A DNA stretch of 64,000 nucleotides. Origin: Dendrolimus kikuchii. Its lineage: Eukaryota; Arthropoda; Insecta; Lepidoptera; Lasiocampidae. Of the stretch, positions 45,601-58,729 are shown piece after piece (within the stretch, counting starts at the first letter, position 1; each line of letters begins with the position of its first letter). The notes under the pieces were generated by a model, which did not search any database, was not told where the DNA came from, and worked only from the letters and a program-made list of their open reading frames with translations. The stretch covers positions 12,073,713 to 12,137,712 of the forward strand of contig CM034395.1 in NCBI GenBank assembly GCA_019925095.2. The letters run 5' to 3'. Both the position numbers and the translations under genes were made by a program.

Positions 45601-48600
45601 GTAATAACATAGTAATAATTACTAAATTGGGCAGCTTCCGCTTATGCTGTTTTTCTAACCTAATATGCATATTTTTGTAATGACCACGAACTGAAAATTA
45701 ACGAAAGCAATTTAATAAAATCTGTACAACGAGCTGATCAAAAACGCGTGGTTCTCGCCAATGTGGTATAACAAGCGTGGCGGGCATAATGCCTGTTCTC
45801 GGAAACGTACTGTAGATATTACAAGGAAATGTATTCCAAGCTAGAATTGTAAACATATCCATAATTTGTTCCGAAGTAAAGGGTTTGTTTTGAATTGATT
45901 TCTATTATATTTACATTTGTTGTATAGCTGTTGTAATTATCATCGATAATAGATTTTAGCGTTCTAGGCACGTGATAAAAAACGAAAAATAAGAACTCGT
46001 ACGAAAAAGGACATAAGAGATGATGACATAATAATATATTGCCATCTTATTACAAAAGAATTGGAAGTAAATATTTATGTAGTTTTGTAATTGTTTATTC
46101 AGATGAGCAATAACGTGTTATCTATCTATACAGTCATATAACAACCCATTTTTATGTTAAAATGTTACGAAATTATAATAACCTATTTATAATGAATAAA
46201 ATTAAATGTGCCGACACGACCGCTTCATTCGATAAAAATTTACACACAATTTCAAATTAGACAGGCCATGGTCTCAAAAGATGATTTATGCATTAGACAA
46301 TATTAAGCCAGAATAGGTACAGAAGAAGTGACATTTTATATTATGAAATGTAATTTTAGACTTTTAGACCATAATTTTAATCTATAATTTGGATATGCTA
46401 CTTTTTATATAAAATACTAGGATATGTCCGCGACTTCGTCCAGGCTTGGTTTGAAATTCCCGGGGGATTCGCGGCATACAAAGAACCGCAGCATTTAAAA
46501 AAAATGTAAGCTATCATTTTAGTCAAAACTGTGTCGGAATAAGCTAATTTTTGTGCACCCGAGCAATTTCAAACCGCTCCAGGGAAAATTCCCGCGGGAT
46601 TCCCAAGATAAAAAATATAACACCTTTTATTACATAAAATTTGATATCTATCAGCGATAAAATCACATTGGAAATGGTTTTTTTAATCTAACCATTCGAA
46701 ATCATTACCAGAATAATTACCATGGAATTCCCGGGATAAAAAGTAGCGCCGATTTTAAATCTAAGAATTTTCTGCCGATCAGCGAAAACCGCATCGGAAT
46801 CGGCCCAGTAGTTTTTACGTGAATCCTGAACAAACAAACAGACAAGAAATCTAAAAAATGCATTGTTTGTTTATATAGTGCATTCCAGTTTTTTTTTAAA
46901 CAGCTTCAGTGTACGGACACAGCATTTTTAGAATTTTATGATATTATAAATATTGAGCTAAAATACGGAACTATTAACTATTTTAATTAATTATGATTTT
47001 TAAAGCTTTTGTGACGTGACATTTTATGTGAAACGTAATTGGCTACGTTCCACAAGAGTCTCGCAAGGACTACGTTCACGACCGCGATTTTTTCCGTTCC
47101 ACTTGCTTACGGACGTCACAATCATAAACTCTAGTGGAACGGATTATGGAGCGTTAACGTCATAAATACACAAATGTCATTGATTAATTTAGAAATTTCA
47201 ATGTCAATCGATAGAGAGAATTAATGCTCTGGGGTTAACGGCCACTTAGTCCCAGCTCGTGACATGGGTCGTTGTGAGCGCTGTGTGATCGAAAATAATG
47301 ACGTCATTATTGATATTTCCTGCATGACCATAACGACCGTGGTCGCCATGTCGAACGGCAGACGGAGCATTTTGGGCGTTGTGAGATATTAAAGGAACAC
47401 GCCCATTGTAGATCATAATTTTAATTTGTAATTTGGATATGCAACTAGCGAAACGTATTTTATTGGTGGTGAAGTAATAATATTAAAAATTAGATATAAT
47501 AAATTATTTCATTTATAAAATCAAATTCTAATTTAAAATTTTATTACTTTATTAATTAGGTAATTTATATGGATTCCCGTCACTAAACGTGTCCATTACA
47601 GACCGAATAAAGACGCTTTGAAGCTCCGTCCACGTTGATACCGCGCATAAAGCTTTCGATAGCCGCTCAGAATCCCATAATCGGCTTTACGGACGTTCGA
47701 TGCTTTTGCTTACATTCAAGGCAATTAGGCATGGATATAGATCATATTTTGCTATCTGGAGAGTCAATGAAATGAACAAAGCAGATCGTACCTATTTTAA
47801 TTTTATGTAGTAAACAGGCGATCGCGCTTTTACGTAAATTCATTTTTCAATAATAGGACTCTTATTTTATTATCCCACGAAAATAACGACCTGTGTAAAA
47901 AAAAAACCTACGTTAAGGTCCTGGTAGAAATGATATGTAAGACATGCTGGTTTGACATCGTGAAGGATACCATGTATTGGTATCCTTCACCTCACAACAA
48001 GGAAAACACTAATACACCTAAAGAACATAATACGTTGAAATGATAGTATAAAAGATAAAGTATGTCTGGAAGTTTTTATCTGAATCTGAACCGCCCTGTA
48101 TATATTTTAAAATAAAGGAAATCAAAGACAGCCAGCCGCCTCATAATTGCGGATTCTGTATAACGAAAATACACTGAAAACTAAACACTGAAATTAATAT
48201 TCATAAGTTTATTTCAAATTATTTTCCAATGATTGTTTTAAGATTTCAGCACGAACAACAAACTGTAATTGCAAATAATATTGAGATAAAACTAATTGCT
48301 CACCAGAAAAAATAATAGGATAGATGACAGTCAAATCAATTAGAACATTTTTTCTCATCTTACAAAACGTCGCGGCCTCGTAAATTTTCTACGAGTGTGC
48401 AATGTTATAGTCTTGTAATCTTTACATTTTATAAAACAACGTCGCTTTCCGCGTCTGTCTGTCTGTATATCCGCTGACTCCTCCGAAATCACGCAACAGA
48501 TTTTTAAGCGGTTTTCACAATCAGTTTCGTACATTTTCAAGGTAGATTTATACTTGTATATATACTAGCTCGCGGCTTTGCTAGCGACGTATACAAAACC

Positions 48601-51332
48601 TAATTAGGCTATTATGTAAGTAAATAAAATAGAGCTACTTCCTGGAGTTTGAAAAACTCTAGTTTTGTATAAGTAAAAGAAGTCAAATAGCGTATTAATT
48701 TTATTCTTTAATAGTTACTAACTAGTGGAAGTTGACTACCAAAGTTTTTTCTTGTCCATTACTGCTTCAAAGTCAAAGTATTTTTTTTTTAACATGAAAT
48801 TTGAACTCAGAATTAGGTAACCAAACTTCCTAAGCCAAATTCAGAGTACTATTTTGTCAAAAAAGTACCGGGAAAAGATCAGTAATACACAAAAGGTAGT
48901 TTATTCATTCAAATTTATTCTATTACCTTCAAAATATACTCCTTCAGAAACGATACACTTACGCCAACATGTCATAATATCATGAAATTTATGTCTTCTA
49001 CCGAATGAAAACGGGTGACATGAATTAGTAATTTGAGATTAGTAAAAAAAAAGAAGTCGGCTGGAGACATATCTGGTGATTGCTCGGTGGTATTTATTGA
49101 GTTTTTGGGCAAAAATTCGTTCACAATGATGGCCTTGTGCGAAGGCGCATTATCGTGGAGCAATATCCAAGTATTTTCTTTTCACAAATCTGGCCTTTTT
49201 CGTCGAATTTGCTCTCTTAAACGCCGCAAAACGTTCAAATAATATACTTTATTTGACCTTCCGGTAAGAATTCCGAGTGCACAACACAGCGATAGTTAAA
49301 GAAAACAGTCAATATGACTTTGAGTTTTGATCGACTTTAGCGTGGTTTTTTCGGTTTCGGATCAATTGGAAGGCGCCGCTCCGAAGCTTGTTAACTAGTT
49401 TTCATGTCAAACTCGTAAACCCACGTCTTGTCACCAGTAACAATGCGTTTCATGACTGTTGGGTCGAAATTGACTCGTTCTAGCATGTACTCAGCTACTC
49501 TTAGGCGATTGATTTTTTGGAGAAAATTCAGGTCTTTTGGGACTAGCCGAGCGGCAACATGTTTCATACCCAAGTGATTATTTATAATGACACGGATCAA
49601 CTGATGAGACACAGAATGTCAGCGACTATTTTTTGAGAGAAATAGAATGATGAGTGATGATTTGCACTCAATATTTCCTTAACTTTTGCGATGTTAACTT
49701 CAGTTGCAGACGTTGATGGCCTACCAGGGCGAAGCAAATATTCCAGCATATCTCGACCGCTTTTGACCGCTTTGTACCACTTATAAGCACGTGTTTTTGA
49801 TAAAGTTCATTCATCGTAAGCCTTCTGTAACATTTGCAGTGTATCCGAACACAAATTCCATTGGCGATGCAAAATTTAAAACAAACTCTTTGTTCGATGT
49901 GCAAATCCATTATGAAATTCTTAATACACACTAGATATAATCTAACTAAAAAAGACACTGTATTTAAACTAAACGACCGATGCAACTCAAACTCCGCGCC
50001 AGAATGAAAAACACTTGTGTCAATGAACAACAAAAAGAGCAAAAAATTTAATTTGGAACCATAAACAAACATCCATTCCTGATACTTTTTTGACCGATTG
50101 TAATTTGTTTATTTGAAACATGGATTTTTTTGCAGATGTTATGTTAAGTGGTATAGACTAGAGTTACATGTTGTGCCTTTAAAGGCATATAATTTTTTCT
50201 TAATTTTGCTTACAAGCCATATTAGATGACATTAGACGGTTCATTTATGTCTTTCAATTTGGATGAATCAACCAAAGTAATCCGTATGAACATAAACTTG
50301 AGTCATTCAATGTTATTCTTTCAGTTTTATGACTTTCAACCAAGTTGATTCTATCTAATGATATTACGAAATCATTGGTAGGTGTCTATATTTATTGTCT
50401 CAGTTTACTCTTTTATTTTCATATTATTAGGTATCTTTGCCGTGTAGTGAACATACTTCTCCATATAATTTCGACTGTGTAGGAAATATAATTTTTTGCA
50501 ATAACTTGTTTATGTGGCTGCTCGTATAATATTTCTTGCCTATAAGTGTGTAATGGGCTTGGAATGTGTTTTTAATGTCACAGGTGTAAAATGATACTTA
50601 AAATTTTATTTTGTGTTATAAAATGTATTGGAATAATAAATGTGAAATATGATAACATGAATGTGCAGATCTGCAATTGTTTTTTATAAAGATTGCTGTA
50701 GAAATTAGGCGATGGTTCAACTAAAAAGGTATATGTATAAAAATATATTTCGCTAAACTTTCACTTTATTCCTTTAATATCCAAAAAATTCTAAATAAAC
50801 TCTGTCTCACGAAAGAAGTCCCGCAATCATGGCGTACATGCAGCGGAATGCTAGAAAGATAAATAATTTGGAAAAAATCCGATTTTAATAGAATGAGTAA
50901 ATAGAAGAATAATATAGTGTACATAACAATTACATTAAAACACTTGATAATGACAACGTGGCTGGGCTGATCCTGTTATAATTAGTTCCCGATTTTGCCG
51001 CGAGACTTGTTTTGTGAGACGCATTCTAATAATGTTTTGTTCCATATCGTACATATCACATTGATTAATGCGAGAGATATCAAACCGTGTTGCGTTGTAA
51101 TTTCCGGATGAAGTTATTAAAACGTTGTTATATTATTATAACAGAACATTCATGATATGTTATTTAATGTATACTTATAGGCACAATATTATTTTTTAAG
51201 TCTGTATTTTGGGCAACGCATAAGCGTTGCCATACGACGTGGTAATGCGGCCAGCGTTTTGGGAACGTTTCCAACTGACGGTGACTTGGGACCTATTTAC
51301 TATTTGTAGTTTTTATCTTTTATAAATTAAGT

Positions 51333-51388
<56 letters not shown>

Positions 51389-54300
51389 GAATAGGTAAAT
51401 TATGTAAAATAAATGCATGTACATGCAATAAATATGTTACAAAGAAGATAAGCGATGCTGTCACATCATTTAATTCTTACATTTTTGATATTCTAGTCTA
51501 CAATAATAAGTCATCTATCTGTATACCAGAGTCGCTGCATTGCCTAAGCCACAGTCCCGTAAACCAGGAGCAATTGAAACTCACATACTATAATTTTTAG
51601 TTAATTATTTTTGTTGTATGTGCTAAAACTAAAGATCAGATTGTTATAACTTAAAAAGACCACATATTATTATATAACAACATGCATAAATAAATTATCA
51701 CGAGACAAGTTAAGGACAAAAGTAGTGTCACATATATCACATACAGAGTCACGCGTAAAGTTATCCACATAGTTACGCATCACAATTTCTTAGAAATTCA
51801 ATTTGCTGTTCGATCTATCTTACAAACATTTACCAAAGGCATGAGATATGTAATTTGTGGCATACAAAGTTTTGTTGTACAGACAGTAGCTGTACCGTCA
51901 GCGAGATTTTAAATCATACTTGTTTCTTACCTAAATATTTTCAATTACGATCATCATCAACGTATAAGAGCATCGGAGAAGAATACTAAGACTGAATCCC
52001 AAGAAAAACATAACTTTGAAAAGCTCTTGTATTGTACAGATGGTGCCACAGATCGCTCTTATTTCGCTTTTGACCTTTTGTTATTAGGAACATATAAATT
52101 TAACACCTGTGTAATTTTAAAACCTAGTAACTAAAACGAATTTCTGTGCATTTATCCTCCTGCTAGCCATTTGTTGATGTATTGTGCTTACCAAACCCTA
52201 CAAAGAACGCATGAAAATATGGTATCACTCTCAATGAGCTTAATAAATAGTATTGAAATGGCACATTGTTGAAGTTTTCACATTTTTTATGATATGATGT
52301 AAAATTTCATAGAATGCACTTGCTAGGTTTTTAAATTGCACATCTGTCAGATATACATATATTAAAGTAAAGAACGTGAAAGTTGATTTTCTTTAAAATT
52401 TTTGACTTATTAAGTTTAAAAAAATGTTGTCAGTAAAAAACATCATCTAGTCACGAAGGATTCAGGAGGTTTCAGGGTTACGTCATACTGGACGGTCATT
52501 ATTCCTTATATTCTTATTTCATGACATGATTATAGAATATTTAATGAGTGTTATATTATATAACAGTTGTCGAGCCTCTTGCTCGAGCGATTGGAAGTAC
52601 ACCAGATGGATGGAGTTGTTTGTTATAAGTGAGGTTTCTATTTACTTTCTTTACTACTTTTACTGAATAAATTTTGACATAAATCCTTGTTAATAAAGAC
52701 AATAATTTCGGCTTGCCTAGTGATAATGTTTAGGCTTTAATTTATATTTATATAATGTAATAATTTAATATTTAGTAGATCTGTAGAGCTTAATTAGGGC
52801 AGTACGACAGTGCCATACAGTCGGAGGGCCTTCTTAAGTGCAGTGGTGCCAAGGATGGGGTACCACTTTCGGAGTGGCAGCACATTATGCTGGCGCTCCT
52901 AGCCCTAGTGAGTTGGGCTACTGTCCCGCCCCGAGAAGGGTTAACGTCAGGTAGGCGGCCGGTTGTAAAACAAAGCCAAATCTAAATATGTCTTACATGA
53001 ATGATACAATGAATGCAAGGACTAGGGCGTACCCTGTAGGCGACGCGCAGGCGCAGCACCCGGCACCTTCGAGAAGTATACAAGGGTTGTCGCACTATTC
53101 TGGACGAGGGCGACGTAAGAAGTTAGTCCAGGAAAAGAGATGGCGAATGTGTACTTGGAATGTGGGAAGTATGACAGGGAGAGGGGCTGAACTAGCCGCT
53201 ACTTTAAAAAGAAGAAGAATGAATGTGGCCTGTGTGCAAGAAACTAAGTGGAAGGGGATGAAAGCTAAGGAAATTGGGGAGGGTTACAAATTATACTACA
53301 GTGGTAGAGATGGAAAACGAAATGGCGTGGGAGTTATTTTAGATTCTGAATGGAAGAAGAATGTAGTAGATGTACATAGAGTGAGCGATAGAATAATTTG
53401 TGTGAAGACCATTATAAATGATAGCGTAAAAAACTTTATTTCCGCATATGCCCCTCAAGCTGGTTTAGACGAAAAAACGAAAGAAATTTTTTGGGGTGAT
53501 ATGGACACAGTTCTGGTAAATATTCCGAATAATGAAGATGTGTTCGTCGGAGGAGATTTCAATGGGCATGTAGGTTATATGAATTATGATTTCGAACGAA
53601 TACATGGGGGAAAAGGTTTTGGCGCGAGACGAAATAGTGAAGGCGAGAGTCTACTGGAAATGGCTACTGCGTATGATCTGGCAATATTAAATACATACTT
53701 TAAAAAAAAAGATGAACACCTCATAACTTATAAAAGCGGAAATAATAAAACACAAATAGATTTTATTTTGACCAGACGCAACAAAATGAATACTGTCAAA
53801 GACTGTAAAGTTATACCAGGGGAGCCCCTTACATCGCAACATAGACTTTTAGTAGCGGAATATAAAGCTATTATAAAGAAAAATTTTAACATACACAAGC
53901 CAGAACCAAAAATCAAGTGGTGGTTGTTAGAAAGGATGGAGTTCAAAGAGGCGTTTGTCACAAGAATGAAAGATGAGATGGGTGCTATGAATGAGATGTC
54001 CCATAAAACAGTAGATGAGTGCTGGCAGAGTATGGCAGACTATATAAGAAAAACAGCGATTAGTGTGGTTGGGGTAACGAAAGGTGCTACCAAGATTAGC
54101 AAAGAAACTTGGTGGTGGAATGAGGAAATACAGGGAAGAATAAAAGAAAAAAAGAATGCTTTTAAAGAATGGCAGCGAAATTTATGCGGAACTGATATAG
54201 AGTCCCAGCTGTCCTCCAAAGAAAAATACAAACAAATAAATAAGCAAGTAAAACAGGCGGTGGCTACAGCAAAAGCTAGCGTTCAGAATAAACTATATGA

Positions 54301-57300
54301 AAACATAAAAAATAGCATAGGGCAAAAGCTGTTGTACCGACTTGCAAAAGAAAGAGATCATCAAAGCAAGGACATGACTCACATCAGGTGTATAAAAGAC
54401 GAAGATGGAAAGGTTTTAACGGATGATTGCAGTATAAAAGCGAGATGGATGAAATATTTTGATAAGTTGCTGAATGAAGAAAATATGTGGCATCATGAAC
54501 TAGAAGACTTGAGAGGAAATATGGGGCTAGTGAATGAAATAAGGATGGATGAAGTGCAAGATGTATTGCGAAAGATGAAGAATGGTAAAGCAGTGGGACC
54601 AGATGGTATCCCTATCGAAGTATGGAAGATGTTAGGTGAGGATGGAAGGATGTGGCTGGCTTTATTCTTTAATAAGTTGATGATCGAAGAGACTGTACCC
54701 CAGGAGTGGCACCAATCATATCTGGTGCCCATATTCAAGCAAAAAGGTGACATCCAAGACTGTAATAACTATAGAGGAATAAAGCTGCTGTCACATACTA
54801 TGAAAGCATGGGAGAAAGTGATTGAGGACCGACTACGAAAGGAAACGGAGGTGACGCTATCCCAGTTCGGGTTTATGCCTGGTCGTAGCACAACAGATGC
54901 CATATTTTCAATACGACAACTAATGGAAAAATACAGACAGGTACATAAAAATCTCCATATGGTGTTCATAGATCTTGAGAAAGCATACGATCGCGTCCCC
55001 CGAGAAGTTCTGTGGTGGGTCCTCAGAGCGAAAGGTGTGCCAGAGAAGTACGTAAGACTGATAGAAAGCATGTATGAGAATGTTAGTACACAAGTCCGCT
55101 CTGCAGTAGGAACCACGAACAAGTTCCCTGTGAGGGTAGGTTTGCACCAGGGATCCGCTTTAAGTCCTTACCTGTTTCTGCTGGTCATGGATGCACTGAC
55201 CGCAGAGGTACAGGATGAGGCCCCCTGGTGCATGCTCTTCGCAGATGATATTGTCCTGGTGGATGAAGATGGGGTAGCACTTCAAAACAAACTAAACAGG
55301 TGGCGGCAAGCGCTAGAGGGCGTTGGATTAAAAATCAGCAGAACCAAAACCGAATACCTGTTTTGTGATTTCGGCGGGACCTCTAGTGCTGTGCCTCTTA
55401 AACTACAATCAGTCACACTACCATGTAACCCCGAATTCAAATACCTTGGTTCACTACTGCAGAATAATTGTGATATAGAGAGGGATGTAAGGAGAAGAAT
55501 AAATGTAGCATGGCTGAAGTGGAGACAGGTAACCGGTGTGACGTGCGACAAACTAATGCCACTGAAACTAAAAGGTCAAATATATAAATCTATCATACGA
55601 CCAGTCATGACTTGTGAATAAAATAACAACAAAAACTCATTTTATTTAGTAGATAAAAAAAGTTATATATGAGTGAAAGTTTTATTTATTAAACACGTAC
55701 GAGTTAAAATTATCTATTTAAATAAGAAGTTGCATGAAATGAGCAAGCAATAGGAACATTAATTTATTTGTTCTATAGAACACGATCTTTTTTTTTGAAT
55801 AAAAACTTTTTTAAGATCAAAGAAACTCAACCAATAAAATTTAAAAAAAAATCTATAACTCACTAGTGAGTTATAAAGTGTTTTACTCACAGTTTGATTA
55901 TGGGTATCATTCTGTGCCTAATTGCGGTGACCATAGAGCCACTTTATGAGCAAGTGTGTTGAAATTTTTTTTATGTTTGTTGTAGTTTATGGCAAGAATG
56001 TAAACCCATTTTATACTTGTTATATTGACACATTACTTATCTCGTTGTGCTGGTTTTATCACGATCTTTTTCTTCACCGTTAGCACATGGTAATTGTAAC
56101 AATTTGCACATTAGGTCAAAAAACTGCCTAAATGGTGCATGGTTTGTGGCCAGGATTCGAACCCGTGCACTTGGAGTTTGGGACGTGTGCGCTTACCTAT
56201 CTGTCACGGGTATAATTCCAAGTACTTATGAAAATAGAAATAGATATCCATAAGATATTATCTTGTATCCGAAATATACTATAATACGTCCTGTTACATA
56301 TATATAGATTGAAAAATTATCTGTACCATGAAAGAAAAATATTAATTCTTTTTCCATGTCTGTATTTAAAATCTGACATCCCTAACAATACAGATAAGTT
56401 TCTTGGAATATTTGTATAGGTAATTGTTATACAAATGGCCAGAATGTAAACCTATTTTATATTTGTTATTAGCTGACCCGGCAAACTTCGTACCGCCTCA
56501 GAATCAATAAATAAAAAAGCTAAATGATAATTTCAGAATGTTTTAACTTCAGTAAAAAATGTGGTCAAAACTTAACCGGAACGAACATCAAACGTTTGAG
56601 ATTCAATACCTAAAAAATGAAAAAAAAACTTCACTTTTAAATTTAATTTGATTTTTGTACGACTTTTAAATTTAATTGATTTGTAAGCAATGGGACGAAC
56701 ATCAAATGTTTGACAGGTAGGAATAGTTTCTAATATAAATATAATAATATAATATCAGTCCATAAATGTCCCACTGCTGGGCTCGGGCCTCCCGTTATAG
56801 GGGGAACGGACGTGTACCTGCCACGCTTGTCCAAGGCGGCTTGGCAGGTTTGACTCATCGGTTATCTCGATGTGCAGGTTGCATCACGATGTTTTCTTTC
56901 ACCGTTATTAGCACGTGGTAATTGTAAGAATATGTACATTAGATCAGAAATATGACTAAGTGGTGCATGCGTTCCGCTCAGGATCGAACCTACACCCTTT
57001 GAGTTTGGGACGCGTGCACTAGCCATTACGCTACCACGACTCGACACGATAGTTTCTAATGGAAAACGAAATTGTTGTTTTTACTATATTCCAAGCATTT
57101 TTTTCATATTTACTCACCTTTTAAACCTTCCCTGGACTTCCACAAGTAATTTAAAACCAAAGTTAGCTAAATCAGTCCAGCCGTTCTCGAGTTTTAGCGA
57201 GACTAACGAACAGCAATTGATTTATATATATATATAGAAGATAGATAGATTATAATACCTAGTACTCAGCTAAATACCAACGCGAGGCACTAGAATCGAT

Positions 57301-58667
57301 TGAACAGAGAGTCAGGAATTCGATAGGCAACAACCAGCGATACATTTTGGAGAGTATGCATTGGAACTTTTAATCTTATCTCGCCCTCTCCCTTCCATCA
57401 TCGGTCAATCAGACGCACTGGCATGCGACACCGCTATATGGTGGACATACACGAAAAAGCCACCCATACGAAAAAAGCGCTTTGAGTCCACCTTCATTAT
57501 GCGCACAAAGGAGTAGAACTCACTGCGGGAATCTGTTTATCCCGAAGCCTACAACCTGGATGTCCGCAAGTCCCGTGTGAATAGGTGCCTTCTAGGTAAG
57601 TGTGCTCGATCTGAGACCATATCTCCGCTCAAAATCGAGGGACATAATGGTCAAACGTGAATCTACACAGTAACAAAAAAATAAAATAAAAAACTTTTGA
57701 AAGTAGACATATTCACAATATAGTACTGTTATATTCGAAAAAACTATAGATACATCCTACTGGATATATATTGAAACTTTATCTGAGCATAAAAACCCTA
57801 GAACATTTTCTTTTTCGTATTTACAGTTAGTCAACATGAAATATGTCATTGACCACAAAGAATATTTTCCAAAATTCGTCAAGTGTATGAAACGGAAGAG
57901 TCTCAGAGCTCTTGACCGTTCGCTGAGCCCCGACGTCGTGCCTATAGCAGACGGAGTCAATTTGGTACGATTCGAACTAATCGACCGATCCGGAAACGTT
58001 GTCCCTGAAAATGACACCAGGTAAGGCACGTTTTTTTTTATACAGGGGAAATCCGTCTGAGGACCGTGAGCCGCGAGAGGGGGAAAGGTCGCGGCCCGTG
58101 TGTGGGATTCGCCAGCTCGGGATGACACTAGCACCTCACGTGTGAGGTGCTAGTGCCACGCCGCGGTTAGGGATACCCACTAAAACCCCCGTCCGATCCC
58201 GAGCATCCTTCGTCCGGGCTGTGGTCTTGCTCGCGCATTCACCACCAGCCCGGACGGAAGGTAAGGTACGTTTGCGTGTACCTTCCAATCACTAGAAAGT
58301 AATTTCATGTTACTTTATCTTGATATCTTGCATATCAGTATTTATCTGTGAGTCTTTTAAAAGTTTTACATATAAAGAAATGTAATAAGCCCGTAATCAT
58401 CTATATTTAGTAAACATACTTGCTTTATATTATTAAACATTTTCGAAAACAACAGAATATTCGAACATCTTAAAATAGGTGTGAGTATTTCTAGAGATTA
58501 TGAAAGATCCATCAAAGACAATAGACATCAAAGGCGATTGAAAATATCAGAAATACTCTGTGCTGAGGCTTCATCTGCGTTAGTATTAAAGATTTGAGCT
58601 GTAGCCGAAGCGTTAAAAAATAACGTAATAAACGCATAGCCCTAACATATACATATATACACCATCA

Positions 58668-58729
<62 letters not shown>

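Noticed and set aside
52988..55621. Long ORF that databases may label craniofacial development protein 2
   Set aside because: Endonuclease and reverse transcriptase motifs and a 12-bp target duplication show it is a LINE, not a host gene.
56960..57045. A tRNA gene (box A and box B present)
   Set aside because: The tRNA-like part is fused to a repeat body found elsewhere in the window and cannot form a full cloverleaf by eye. It is a SINE head.
57757..58134. 125-codon minus-strand frame over Osiris exon 2
   Set aside because: It covers a true exon on the other strand and a LINE 3' UTR, so it is a shadow frame.
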